From NCBI GenBank assembly GCA_947479475.1, contig CANJZW010000027.1, positions 1 to 51,788 of the forward strand: a stretch of DNA of 51,788 nucleotides, read 5' to 3'. This DNA comes from Chthoniobacteraceae bacterium (GTDB lineage: Bacteria > Verrucomicrobiota > Verrucomicrobiia > Chthoniobacterales > Chthoniobacteraceae). The notes under the pieces are model-generated. The model had not been told where the DNA came from and made no database searches. It saw only the letters and a program-made list of their open reading frames with translations. Below, piece by piece: positions 1 to 9,010 of this stretch (positions are counted from its first letter, which is position 1; each line of letters opens with the position of its first letter). Made by a program: the position numbers and the translations under genes.

Positions 1-184
1 ACAGTGTAAATCTCATGGGACAGCAGCCACACAGAAAAAGAAAAAGACGGTCGTAAAAGTTGCAAATGCCTCTGTTCAGAATCCGCCTCCGTTACTCTGT
101 ACCATTCTTCTAAATCCCACGTTTTCGCCAGGCTGTGGGATGGCTGTGATTCAGCAACTTAGATCGAAGCGCCCGGAGATCGGA
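1..184. other. Unresolved window edge with possible C-terminal tail of a basic protein
   Basis: On the plus strand a reading frame is open from the edge and stops at the TAA at 54-56. Its last residues are very basic (PHRKRKRRS). It could be the end of a gene that starts outside the window, but 17 codons are too few to assign. The rest up to 184 shows no convincing gene. A loose inverted repeat (TCCCAC ... GTGGGA, about 115-139) lies just past the end of the minus-strand gene but has only a weak T run, so it is not called a terminator. Confidence 0.2.
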
Positions 185-844
185 CTAGGGCGCGTGCTCC
201 CAGATTTTGACCCCGTCCAGCTCAGCCGACTCTCCGGAAATCACGAAACGGTATCCCGTTTTATCCACGTCCAGCGCGGCATCCTCCCCTTCCAGCTTGA
301 GGCCGGAATCCGTTGTGACCGCGACCTTTTGGCCAAGCATCTCAACCTGGATGGTCGTCCATTCGGCGCCGTTTTTGGGAGCCTCCACCTTTGCCAGTTG
401 CAAAGGCTTCGCTGAGGTATCCGCCTTGTCCTTGTCCTTGGACAACGTGATGCTCTCAGCTCCAAGACTCACGCGGAACAGGTGCCCCTTGGCGTGATTA
501 AAGCTCAGTGTGAGCGCCTTGGCCCCGATAAGACGGTAGGAGAAGCGGATGATCGAATTGTGGTTAGGCAGGTTCAGAGCGCAAACCCCAGCGTGTTTAT
601 CCTCCGTTTTTTCCTTGGCGATAAGAATGCCGTCCTTCACCAACCATTCGCCCTTGGCCACGCCCCACTCCCGACTCAACGCGGAGTCGGCGAAACTGTC
701 CTCTTTAAGAAGCTTGCCCGGTTTGGCAAGAACGGGGGCGAGTTCGGCATCCTTTGCGGCGTGCAGAGCCGGGACTGTACCAAGCAGGAGAACGACCAGG
801 GAGACGCGCAGCCCGCCACAAGGAAAGGGAACAATGTTTTTCAT
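185..844 (-). CDS. Secreted protein with a DUF1080/LamG-like beta-sandwich domain
   Basis: This is a 219-residue protein with a typical signal peptide (MKN, then a hydrophobic run, then an Ala-rich cleavage region near residue 30). The mature part has the alternating pattern of a single beta-sandwich. It reads DSFAD..LSREWGVAKGEWLVKDG near residues 50-70, the usual opening of DUF1080/GH16-like concanavalin folds in Verrucomicrobia and Planctomycetes, where 'd.f....lWkv..G.W.v.dG' is conserved. The fold is probably a carbohydrate-binding or 3-keto-glycoside-type lectin domain. No catalytic residues can be identified, so an enzymatic role is not claimed. The start chosen is the ATG at 842-844; a TTG one codon upstream is also in frame. 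It stands alone, divergent from engB. Confidence 0.6.
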   Translation of the reverse strand: MKNIVPFPCGGLRVSLVVLLLGTVPALHAAKDAELAPVLAKPGKLLKEDSFADSALSREWGVAKGEWLVKDGILIAKEKTEDKHAGVCALNLPNHNSIIRFSYRLIGAKALTLSFNHAKGHLFRVSLGAESITLSKDKDKADTSAKPLQLAKVEAPKNGAEWTTIQVEMLGQKVAVTTDSGLKLEGEDAALDVDKTGYRFVISGESAELDGVKIWEHAP

Positions 845-996
845 CAACTTCTCAAACTCCGGACGCGTCCAAAAGTTGCGCTGTAGCCGCTTTAATTTTG
901 CAGACGGCGAGATCCTCGCGTTTAAGGCCGTAGGGCTTTGAGGTGGAAACCCGGGGAAGTTCCGCTAGCCTTAAAAACAGCCTTCTGTGTTCCTGA

Positions 997-1617
997 ATGA
1001 AAATCACTTCCGCCGTTTTTGAGGTTAGCGCCGTGGACTTTGCCTCCTGCCCGGCACCGTCTCTGCCCGAATTTGCGTTTATCGGGCGTTCCAACGTGGG
1101 CAAATCCACGTTGTTGAACCGAATCGCGGAAAGGAAGGATTTGGCGCGGGTGTCGGACACTCCGGGTTTCACCAAGACCATCAACTTTTTCACAGTCAAC
1201 CAACGCTGGCGTCTCGTTGACCTGCCCGGATACGGCTTTGCCAAGGCTTCCCGCCAGGATCGGGCGGGTTATGCGCACATGATCGAGCAATACCTGCTCA
1301 AACGTGAAACCCTGGCGTGCGTCTTTTTGCTCGTGGACTCCTCAATCCCCCCCCAGTCCGTAGATCTCGATTTTGTCCACTGGATCGGGCGCGCCGAAAA
1401 ACCCTTTGCGATCGTTTTCACCAAGGCCGACAAAGCCAAGGGAAACAAATCCATCGAACATGTGGAGCAATTTATGCAGGCGATCTCTGCCTGGTTTGAA
1501 GAGCCTCCCCTTCTTTTTACCACCTCCGCAAAAACCCAGTCAGGCATTCGAGAGCTTCAGGAAATCATCGCCGACGCGGCAACCGGGGCCGGAGCCTCCA
1601 ACGGACACGCCGAATGA
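997..1617 (+). CDS. engB: Ribosome-biogenesis GTPase EngB (YihA/YsxC)
   Basis: This 206-residue GTPase of the TRAFAC Era/EngB family has every G motif in order: G1 GRSNVGKS at 30-37, the G2 threonine in PGFTKTINFF (56-65), G3 DLPG at 75-78, G4 TKAD at 142-145 and G5 TSAK at 176-179. The length is normal (about 200). In known family members it helps the late assembly of the 50S subunit. The stop codon overlaps the next ATG by four bases (ATGA at 1614-1617), so it is co-translated with rsgA. This joins a 50S and a 30S assembly GTPase in one operon. No strong Shine-Dalgarno sequence is seen before the ATG. Confidence 0.95.
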   Translation: MKITSAVFEVSAVDFASCPAPSLPEFAFIGRSNVGKSTLLNRIAERKDLARVSDTPGFTKTINFFTVNQRWRLVDLPGYGFAKASRQDRAGYAHMIEQYLLKRETLACVFLLVDSSIPPQSVDLDFVHWIGRAEKPFAIVFTKADKAKGNKSIEHVEQFMQAISAWFEEPPLLFTTSAKTQSGIRELQEIIADAATGAGASNGHAE

Positions 1618-2717
1618 CCCTGGCAGATCTCGGTTGGAATGAATGGTTTGAAGCCGCCTTTGCGCCGCATCAAAAACACGGATGGAAACCGGCACGGCTC
1701 ATCCGCGACAACCGGATCACCTACGGCGCTCTCTTGGGAGACGGAGAAGAACGCGAGGTGGTCATGGGCGGCAAAGTCTACCACGACGCGACCTCCGATG
1801 CCGAACTGCCCGCAGTCGGCGACTGGGTCGCACTTGAACTCGGCGGTCCGGGAGATGAGACGGTGATTCGGGCACGGCTGCCCCGCCAAACCTGCCTGTC
1901 AAGAAGAGCTCCCGGCCACAGTGCCGAAGAGCAGGTAATTGTGGCAAACGTCGACGTAGTGCTGGTCGTTACCGAGGCGGGCACCGACTACAATCCCAGA
2001 CGCTTGGAGCGGTACTTCGCCATCATCGCGCGCAGCGGTGCAAAGCCGGTGGTGCTGGTGAACAAAGCCGACTTGTTTCCTGCGGCCGAAAATCGCCAGA
2101 CCCTTGAGGCCATTCGTTCGCTGAACCCGGAGGCGGAGGTACACCTGACCAGCGCGGAAACCGGGCGCGGCCTTTCTTCTGTGCGATCCTATTTTAAACC
2201 GGGTCTTTCGGTGGCGTTTATCGGATCGAGCGGAGTTGGAAAATCCGCCTTGGTCAACCGCCTGCTTGGGGACGAATACCAGTGGACTGGCGAGGTGAAC
2301 GAGACCACGGGAAAAGGCCGCCACACGACTTCCGCGAGGGAGCTGATGGTCTTGCGCAAGGGAGGAATCGTCATCGACAACCCAGGCATCAAAGAGGTGC
2401 AGATGTGGACAGATGAAACCACTCTGCGCGAATCCTTCGCCGACATTGTTGAACTCGCCGGCCAGTGCAAGTTCCAAGACTGCAAACACGGCCCCGACGC
2501 CGGATGCGCCATCCGGGCCGCAGTCGAGTCTGGAAGCCTGGATCCCGCACGGTATGCAGGGTATCTGAAATTGGACGGCGAAATTGAAAAATTGCGCACC
2601 CGTTGTAAAAAACGGCAGATGACCGTTGAGCGCCGCTACAAACGCGAGGGCCGGCAGAAGGTGCGCAACCCCTCCGACCGTCGCGAGCTTGAACGGGAAC
2701 TCCGGCCCTGGGCTTAG
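1614..2717 (+). CDS. rsgA: Small-subunit ribosome-assembly GTPase RsgA (YjeQ)
   Basis: This 367-residue protein is a circularly permuted GTPase. An N-terminal OB-fold (about 30-105) is followed by G4 NKAD at 150-153 and G5 TSAETG (179-184). G1 GSSGVGKS (204-211), the GKGRHTT segment (233-239) and G3 DNPG (255-258) come next. The C-terminal zinc site is intact: C285, C290, H292 and C298 in the C-x4-C-x-H-x5-C pattern. The basic tail is rich in Arg/Lys. In characterised bacteria RsgA checks 30S maturation and its GTPase is stimulated by the 30S subunit. It is translationally coupled to engB. The length and motif order are as expected for the family. Confidence 0.95.
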   Translation: MTLADLGWNEWFEAAFAPHQKHGWKPARLIRDNRITYGALLGDGEEREVVMGGKVYHDATSDAELPAVGDWVALELGGPGDETVIRARLPRQTCLSRRAPGHSAEEQVIVANVDVVLVVTEAGTDYNPRRLERYFAIIARSGAKPVVLVNKADLFPAAENRQTLEAIRSLNPEAEVHLTSAETGRGLSSVRSYFKPGLSVAFIGSSGVGKSALVNRLLGDEYQWTGEVNETTGKGRHTTSARELMVLRKGGIVIDNPGIKEVQMWTDETTLRESFADIVELAGQCKFQDCKHGPDAGCAIRAAVESGSLDPARYAGYLKLDGEIEKLRTRCKKRQMTVERRYKREGRQKVRNPSDRRELERELRPWA

Positions 2718-2819
2718 CGCCAGCGCCCACCCAGAGCGCCTGCCGCACGGCTCGCCCACATTAGCCCGGCTTGAAACATCCGTCGTCACTTACCGTCTGG
2801 GCTCCACTGAGGTGCGCTA

Positions 2820-3689
2820 TCAACTCTGAAGCAAACGCACCGTTGTGGCTGCCTCAGCGACAAACGCCTCTTGCAGCACAGAAAGGTCTCCCCGCCAAAG
2901 CACCCCGAAAGACACCATAGGGAATTTATCCAGCACCAGGATGCGCGTGCCGGAAGGAACTTTTCCCCCTGGCTCAACGAGCACCAATCCCACCCCAAAC
3001 CCCTCCGCGACGTACCTTGCGACAAGAGTCTGTGAATCAAGTTTTAAACTTGGAAGCCAGTCCAACTGCCGGCGCTTGAGTTCCGCTTCAAAAAGTCGCT
3101 GCAATTCTCCGCCTGCGCTAATCAAAGAGAACTTCAAGAGATCTGCTTCCAAGATTTCGGATGCGTGCCTAAAGAGGGAAGCTTTTCGCACGAGCAATCC
3201 CATGCGCAACTCCACCAACACTTTTCTCTTCAGACCGCTTCCGTTTTTGCTGCCGAGAGGGGCTATCCCTAAGTCGAATTCACCCGCCTCCAACCCTGCC
3301 TCTATTTCTTCCAGGCCGGCGGAGACAAGGGTGAAACGAAATCCTGCAATTTTAGCCCCGAGTGCTTTCAGAACCCGGGGGAGGTATTCCAAGTGAATGG
3401 CCTCGGGGGCACCGATTCGAAGAACGCGCTCTGCCTTTCCTCGAATTTGGCGGGAGACGTGTTCGAGTTCCGCAAAGAATGGCGTGATAAACTCGAACAA
3501 AGCCTGCCCCTCAACCGTCAGCTTGAAAGGCTTTCTTTCAAACAACTTGCGCCCCAGACTTTGTTCCAATTGAAGCACCTGTGAACTGATCGCCGGCTGC
3601 TGGATCCCATAGGGAATCCCACGCGCCGCAGCACTCAGCCCGCCGTGCTTGGCTACGTAGTAAAACAATTCGAGGTGGTGAACGTTCAT
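2820..3689 (-). CDS. LysR-family transcriptional regulator
   Basis: This 289-residue protein has an N-terminal winged helix-turn-helix (about 1-60; FYYVAKHGGLSAAA...QQPAISSQVLQLE) and a periplasmic-binding-like effector domain (about 90-285). The recognition region reads ARGIPYGIQQPAIS, about two residues longer than the usual LysR pattern between AA and the QPAxS motif. The ATG at 3687-3689 is the start that places the DNA-binding domain at the extreme N-terminus, and a GAGGGG precedes it closely. It is divergent from aas (114 bp between starts), so it may regulate aas-lplT; this is inferred from position only. The effector is unknown. Confidence 0.85.
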   Translation of the reverse strand: MNVHHLELFYYVAKHGGLSAAARGIPYGIQQPAISSQVLQLEQSLGRKLFERKPFKLTVEGQALFEFITPFFAELEHVSRQIRGKAERVLRIGAPEAIHLEYLPRVLKALGAKIAGFRFTLVSAGLEEIEAGLEAGEFDLGIAPLGSKNGSGLKRKVLVELRMGLLVRKASLFRHASEILEADLLKFSLISAGGELQRLFEAELKRRQLDWLPSLKLDSQTLVARYVAEGFGVGLVLVEPGGKVPSGTRILVLDKFPMVSFGVLWRGDLSVLQEAFVAEAATTVRLLQS

Positions 3690-3803
3690 CCCCTCACTAT
3701 TGAGAAAATCAATCGGCACGGAAGTTTTATCAATTACCGCGTCCAAGGATTCTCGTGCAGACTTCTCCTCGCAGTCACAACCTTTCAAACCCATCCCTTT
3801 CCG

Positions 3804-5984
3804 ATGAAGACCATTTTTCGAATTCTACTCCGGCTTTTATTTAAGTTTGAGGCGTTCGGGACAGACTCGCTCCGGACGCCTGGGCCGCTTCTGCTTGTGG
3901 CTAACCACGTCTCCTGGCTCGACTGGCTTTTCCTCTTTGTACTTCTGGAAGATGACTGGCGTTTTGTGGTCTCGGGTGCTGCTGCGCAGAGCACCTGGCT
4001 GCACCGTAAGATCATGATTAACAAACGCACGTTCGTCATCGATCCAGCCTCTCCCTACGCCGCAAAACACATGGCTCACTTTCTCCAGGAGGGGAACCGT
4101 CTTGTTCTTTTCGCCGAAGGACGAATTACTTTCACGGGCTCTCTGATGAAACTTTTTGAAGGCACGGGCTTTCTTCTTTCCAGAATTCCGGCACGGATCG
4201 TCACCTGCTACCTTCGGGGAGCCGAACGCATGCAGCTCTCGCGTCAACCAGGATGGCGCCGTTGGTTTCCAAAAGTCACGGCGCACTTCAGTGCAAGTCT
4301 CTGCCCCCCTTCGTACTCCCATCTTAAGCTGGCGGCGGCACGCCAGACCTACACCGAATGGGTGCGCATAAAAATGGTCGAACAACAGTTCCAAACAGAG
4401 ATGGACTTTGGGCCGGCGACGGTTCCGGAAGCGATTCTCTCCGCCGCTCGAAACCGCCCTTCTTTTGACGTTCTCGAAGACGCATTGCAAAAACCTCTCA
4501 CCTATCGACGACTTCTGATTTCAACCGACACGCTGGCTAGCCAACTTTTGAAAGTCCTTCCCCCGCTAAAAAAGACGGTCGGCATTCTACTCCCGAACAT
4601 TAACGCCACTCCCATCGCTCTTCTCTCGTTATGGGCTCTTGGAAAAGTCCCTGCGATCTTGAATTTCTCAAGCGGTATTCCAACGGTGTCCGCCTGTGCA
4701 AAACTCGCTCAGGTGGAGGTAATCCTGACGTCGAAGAACTTTGTGGAGAAGGCCAAAATTGACCTCACACTCCTTCAGGAAAATGGAATTCGGATTATCT
4801 ATCTTGAAGACCTTTCAGCGTCTGCAGGCGCCCTCCCAAAGCTCCTTGCCGTTCTTAAAGCCAGGCTTTATCCCCTCACCATTTTCCGCACCCAGATGTC
4901 TGCTGAGTCCGCCGCCGTGGTGCTTTTCACAAGCGGCTCCGAGGGCTCCCCCAAAGGCGTCCAGCTCTCACACCGCAACCTCCTCGCCAATATCCGTCAG
5001 ATGCTCAGCGTCACAGATATCAACGATACCGACCGCATCTTCAACGCGCTTCCGCTTTTTCATAGTTTCGGGCTCACCGTCGGCCTGCTCCTTGGCCTGG
5101 TCCGGGGCGTCTACGTTTTTTTGTATCCGTCTCCGCTGCACTACCGCTTGGTGCCGAACGTGATTTACGATAAAAACTGCACCGTCTTTCTCTCCACCAA
5201 CACCTTCCTTAACGGCTATGCGCGCCGGGCTCATCCCTACGATTTCCGTTCCGTGCGCTACCTCTTTGCCGCTGCGGAGAAGGTTCAGGAAGCCACATTC
5301 ACCACTTGGGCTCAGAAATACGGGGTTCGTATCCTTGAAGGCTACGGAGCCACAGAGTGCGGGCCAGCGCTCAGCGCAAACGTCCCGTTTGCACCTCGAA
5401 TCGGCTCTGCCGGCCGCTTTCTTCCTGGCATTGAATGGAAACTTGAACCGGTCGAGGGAGTTTCGGAAGGCGGGCGCCTGCTGGTGCGCGGTCCGAACAT
5501 CATGAACGGCTACCTCAATCCAGACACGGATGTGCTTAAAATTCCTCCGGGAGGCTGGTACGATACGGGAGACATCGCCCGGGTCGACAAGGACGGCTTC
5601 CTATTTATCTTGGGTCGGCTTAAACGCTTTGCAAAGGTCAGCGGCGAGATGATCAGTCTTTCCGCACTCGAGGATCTGTTTGCCGGCGCATTCCCCCAAC
5701 ACGGCCCGAAATGCGTGGTTGCCGTCGTTGCACAAACGGACCCGGACAAAGGCGAAGCATTGATCGCCGTCACAAACACACCACAACTCACCCGGGAGGA
5801 GCTCCGGACAGCGGTTCGCAGCAAAGGGTTGACCAATTTGTGGGCGCCCAGCCAGATTCGGTTTCTTGCCCAGATACCCGTTCTGGGCACTGGAAAAATT
5901 AACCACCGCGATATCCTCAGAATGCTGGCAGAGGGCAATCTTCCCCTCTGTCTGCCAGCGGCAACCTCTGGCGAAGCCACTTAA
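3804..5984 (+). CDS. aas: Bifunctional lysophospholipid acyltransferase / acyl-ACP synthetase (Aas-like)
   Basis: This 726-residue protein matches the size (719 aa) and two-domain plan of E. coli Aas. Residues about 1-200 form a PlsC-type acyltransferase with the NHVSWLD box (H35-x4-D40) and a FAEGRIT block. Residues about 210-720 form an adenylate-forming ligase with TSGSEGSPKG (376-385), GYGATE (513-518), a WYDTGD motif and the C-terminal GTGKI lysine. In Aas the ligase loads a fatty acid on ACP and the acyltransferase re-acylates 2-acyl-lysophospholipid at the inner membrane. The ATG at 3804 removes a non-homologous upstream extension. It is followed after 10 bases by lplT, its known transport partner, which strongly supports the assignment. 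Confidence 0.9.
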   Translation: MKTIFRILLRLLFKFEAFGTDSLRTPGPLLLVANHVSWLDWLFLFVLLEDDWRFVVSGAAAQSTWLHRKIMINKRTFVIDPASPYAAKHMAHFLQEGNRLVLFAEGRITFTGSLMKLFEGTGFLLSRIPARIVTCYLRGAERMQLSRQPGWRRWFPKVTAHFSASLCPPSYSHLKLAAARQTYTEWVRIKMVEQQFQTEMDFGPATVPEAILSAARNRPSFDVLEDALQKPLTYRRLLISTDTLASQLLKVLPPLKKTVGILLPNINATPIALLSLWALGKVPAILNFSSGIPTVSACAKLAQVEVILTSKNFVEKAKIDLTLLQENGIRIIYLEDLSASAGALPKLLAVLKARLYPLTIFRTQMSAESAAVVLFTSGSEGSPKGVQLSHRNLLANIRQMLSVTDINDTDRIFNALPLFHSFGLTVGLLLGLVRGVYVFLYPSPLHYRLVPNVIYDKNCTVFLSTNTFLNGYARRAHPYDFRSVRYLFAAAEKVQEATFTTWAQKYGVRILEGYGATECGPALSANVPFAPRIGSAGRFLPGIEWKLEPVEGVSEGGRLLVRGPNIMNGYLNPDTDVLKIPPGGWYDTGDIARVDKDGFLFILGRLKRFAKVSGEMISLSALEDLFAGAFPQHGPKCVVAVVAQTDPDKGEALIAVTNTPQLTREELRTAVRSKGLTNLWAPSQIRFLAQIPVLGTGKINHRDILRMLAEGNLPLCLPAATSGEAT

Positions 5985-5994
5985 AGTCCAACCC

Positions 5995-7242
5995 ATGAAT
6001 CCCTCTTCCACACTCCCCCCGGTGCACCCCCAGGATTCCTGGCAAAGAGGCTTCTGGTGCCTTATGGCAACGCAGTTCCAGAACGCCCTAAGCGACAACG
6101 CCCTTAAAAACCTGATCATCCTGCTAGTGCTCGCACGGCCCATGTCTCAGTCAGAACGCGATACCAGCGTGATGCTCGCAGGCGCTCTTTTTGCGCTACC
6201 CTTTATTTTATTCTCAATGCTTGGTGGTTTTTTAGCGGATCGTTTTAGCAAGCAGTTGGTCATGGCTCGGGTTAAGACGGCCGAGATAGCAATCATGCTT
6301 TTCGCCGCACTCGCTTTCCTGCTTCATAGTCTGCCATTGCAACTGCTGGCGATCTTCTGCATGGGAATACACAGCGCCCTCTTCGGACCGTCCAAGTACG
6401 CCATCCTTCCCGAGGTGCTGCCCTTCAATAAACTTTCCTGGGGAAACGGCGTCCTGGAGTTGCTGACCTTTTTGGGCATTATCCTCGGAACCGTCGCGGG
6501 CGGACTTTTCGCCAGTTGGTTCAAGGAGGCACCTGCGGTTTCCGGTCTGCTGCTAGCGGGGATTGCCGTCGGTGGGTGGCTTTTGAGCAGAGGCATTCCA
6601 AAAGTTCCTGCCGCCAATCCGCAATGCGAGTTCCGGGCCAACCCGATTACAGACCTCTGGAAGCAGCTAATGTTGATGCGCAGCGATCGGGATTTGTGGC
6701 GGGCGAACCTTGGGAACACCGGTTTTTTCTTCATTGCCGCCTTGGTGCAAATGAACCTTGTCCTCTTTGCTCACGACGTGCTGCACCTGAGCGAAACGGG
6801 CAACGCCTCTCTCAACGCAGCACTGGCCATCGGCATCGGTGTGGGAAGTGTCCTCGCGGGATATGCCTCGCGGGGGCGCATTGAATATCGGCTGGTCCCG
6901 GCCGGGGCCTTAGTCATGTTTCTGAGCACGCTGCCTATGGGCAGTGCCGGGATAACCACCCCCGGTTTCACGACCGCCCTCGTTGCGCTCGGGCTTGGCG
7001 CCGGCCTTTTTATCGTTCCAATCACCGCCGTGCTTCAAAGCAGGCCCGCGCCCGAGAATAAGGGGGCAGTTCAAGGAGCGGCGAGCGTGCTGAGTTTCGT
7101 TGGCATTCTCGCTTCCACCGGCGTCCAGCGTCTCCTGCGATTCCTGCTTTCCTCAGGGCAAATCTTCTGGTTTTGCGGTGCAGTGGCCCTTCTTGTTGGG
7201 GCGTATGTGGCTTATAGCAGGCGAAAAGAATTCACCTCGTAG
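5995..7242 (+). CDS. lplT: MFS lysophospholipid transporter LplT-like
   Basis: This 415-residue major facilitator protein has about 12 hydrophobic segments. It carries the family marker GPSKYAILPE after the fourth helix and a short MFS loop motif (GFLADRFSKQ). LplT proteins flip lysophospholipids across the inner membrane for Aas to re-acylate; in some proteobacteria the two are fused. Here they are separate genes 10 bp apart on the same strand. The start is the ATG at 5995; an upstream in-frame extension would lie inside aas. The gene converges with the C39-like gene (48 bp between stops), with no clear terminator hairpin between them. Confidence 0.88.
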   Translation: MNPSSTLPPVHPQDSWQRGFWCLMATQFQNALSDNALKNLIILLVLARPMSQSERDTSVMLAGALFALPFILFSMLGGFLADRFSKQLVMARVKTAEIAIMLFAALAFLLHSLPLQLLAIFCMGIHSALFGPSKYAILPEVLPFNKLSWGNGVLELLTFLGIILGTVAGGLFASWFKEAPAVSGLLLAGIAVGGWLLSRGIPKVPAANPQCEFRANPITDLWKQLMLMRSDRDLWRANLGNTGFFFIAALVQMNLVLFAHDVLHLSETGNASLNAALAIGIGVGSVLAGYASRGRIEYRLVPAGALVMFLSTLPMGSAGITTPGFTTALVALGLGAGLFIVPITAVLQSRPAPENKGAVQGAASVLSFVGILASTGVQRLLRFLLSSGQIFWFCGAVALLVGAYVAYSRRKEFTS

Positions 7243-7290
7243 AGAAACTACAAGCCCAACGCCGAGGCCTTGTCTGTTCCTCCGGTCCCA

Positions 7291-8607
7291 TCAATGTGCC
7301 TTGTCCTGACTCAATGTGGGCGAGTCAACGCCGTTTGGAAGGAGCATGAAGCTGAACTGGTGGATCATCCAGGCATCGTCCAAGCTCATCCGCTTAAGTT
7401 CATGCCCCGCACCCCAGGAATCTGAGTAGAGGCATTCGTTGGTCTTGGCGTTGTACCCCAGAATCAGTCGCGCGTGCCCGCCAGCGCCCTGAGGGATTCC
7501 AGGCTCCTTGATGAGCCCGAGGAGAACCCCCCAAATCAGGGGATGCCCCGCATCGACGGCTCCCTGCATCGAGCGGAAAAAACGCCCCTTCTCAGCCCGC
7601 ATTGCCATTCGGGCGGCGCGCAAAACATCGGGCCGCAATCCCATCAAAACCTCATCAAGATCAACCGCGCCGACAAACGGCTGGACCTGCTCCTTTTGGC
7701 CGTATTTGAGCACGCGCCAGTTGTACTCGCGCACTAAAACCTCAAACTCCCGCATCGCTGTTTCATCCACCATGCGGACCCTGAATTGGAGCCGGAGTCC
7801 AGCCAGTTTGAGGCCCTCAATTCCGCCGCTCAACGAGGTTCCGCCCCCCTTGTTTCCTGCGAGTTGGGCCAGTTCATTCTGGTCGGTCTTCATCCCATAG
7901 GAACGCAAGACTCGTTCTGCAGAGGCCGGAAAACAGTATCCTTTTTGACCCTGATCAACCATCGGGATTCCCTCGATTCGGACATCGCCATTGGGTAGTT
8001 TTTTCACGCGGTCTTTGGGTTTGGCTTTGGCGTTCTGAGCCAACTCCTTGGACTGCTCTTTTTTCTGTAGTACCGGGGAAAGTTCAAGACGCACAAACTC
8101 AGGATTCATTTTGACACCCTGCGGAGTCGTTTCTCGAGACATCGAGTACTCCAGCAGCCACTTTGTACGCGCGCCTTTCCAGACAACACCTTCAGCCCGC
8201 ACCGGGTTGGCCGGGTCCTTCCCAAGCATTTGCAATTTGGCTTTGCTCAGGGAATTCACCAGATCCGTGCTCTTTTTGATAAGGCTTTCATAATCGGGGC
8301 GAGAGAGAGAACCCGCATCGCCACGAGTGTATAGTTGAAGGGTAAGGCTGGATATTTTGTCCTGTGAAAAACGCGCTATCACCTCAACCAAAGGAATGCC
8401 CCCCAGAGTCAACCCGGCCCCCGCACTCCGCGCTGAATCTTTCTGCTGAGAGGTCCATCGGAACCCGAGTTCCCGGGCTTTTTCCTCAAATGTCTGCGGC
8501 GAAAACTCCCACAACGGATCTTTTTCCCAAAGCCCTTCCAGCGGTGCCGCTGAAGCGCTGCCCGCAAGCCATCCAACACAGAAAGAGAGAGCTAGAATCG
8601 TTTTCAT
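7291..8607 (-). CDS. Secreted protein with a C39-like papain-fold peptidase domain
   Basis: This 438-residue protein has a signal peptide (MKTILALSF...ASA). A lysine-rich middle section without a known fold covers about 20-210. The C-terminal papain-like domain has the candidate triad C225 (DQGQKGYCFPAS), H378 (GGHARLILGYN) and D396 (YSDSWG). This arrangement is the C39/BtrH-like 'peptidase C39-like family' seen in many secreted PVC-group proteins. The usual ABC-transporter part of bacteriocin C39 peptidases is absent, so it is probably a stand-alone periplasmic or surface enzyme. The substrate is unknown. The start is the ATG at 8605-8607; an upstream in-frame start would put the signal peptide 14 residues inside. 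Confidence 0.7.
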   Translation of the reverse strand: MKTILALSFCVGWLAGSASAAPLEGLWEKDPLWEFSPQTFEEKARELGFRWTSQQKDSARSAGAGLTLGGIPLVEVIARFSQDKISSLTLQLYTRGDAGSLSRPDYESLIKKSTDLVNSLSKAKLQMLGKDPANPVRAEGVVWKGARTKWLLEYSMSRETTPQGVKMNPEFVRLELSPVLQKKEQSKELAQNAKAKPKDRVKKLPNGDVRIEGIPMVDQGQKGYCFPASAERVLRSYGMKTDQNELAQLAGNKGGGTSLSGGIEGLKLAGLRLQFRVRMVDETAMREFEVLVREYNWRVLKYGQKEQVQPFVGAVDLDEVLMGLRPDVLRAARMAMRAEKGRFFRSMQGAVDAGHPLIWGVLLGLIKEPGIPQGAGGHARLILGYNAKTNECLYSDSWGAGHELKRMSLDDAWMIHQFSFMLLPNGVDSPTLSQDKAH

Positions 8608-9010
8608 AGGGGGTAGTTTGCTTAAACTGCCGTAAAAAGCTGGATTCATGGAGGATAAAGTTAGAAAGCGCGCGGCTCGTTGTCGGGGTTCACTTAGAAG
8701 GAAGCCCCTGCTTCCTCACTGAAATCTTTCAGCTCCCTTCTCTTCCTCGTAAGTCCGGCATTCTTGGAAACCGCCGCAGAAAAGGCAGTCGGCTCGCCTC
8801 TTTTGGGCCACCCATTGTTTTGTTTAATTTAAAAACAGATTCGACTTCATTTGTATCCAAGATGGACGCCACATCAATTTGTTGATAAGAACAAATCCTG
8901 TCCCTTAACCCGATAACTACAGACAAACAGTAAGATAAAGACACACTGAACGCGCCGTTTTACCTTTGCTACAGGCAGAGGCCACCGGAGAGGCGCCACC
9001 CGCTCGATCA
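8608..9010. other. Intergenic region between divergent genes, no gene seen
   Basis: About 400 bp lie between two genes transcribed away from each other, so it should hold two promoters. It is more AT-rich than its surroundings (about 8815-8950). A perfect 7-bp hairpin, AGGAAGC-CCCT-GCTTCCT, lies at 8699-8716 with no T run. No -35/-10 pair of good quality could be placed with confidence, and no coding frame is convincing. Confidence 0.4.

Noticed and set aside
1899..2789. Minus-strand frame of about 296 codons opposite rsgA
   Set aside because: No signature; rsgA on the plus strand has every GTPase and zinc motif.
8699..8716. Hairpin as a terminator
   Set aside because: The stem is perfect but short and is not followed by a T run on either strand.
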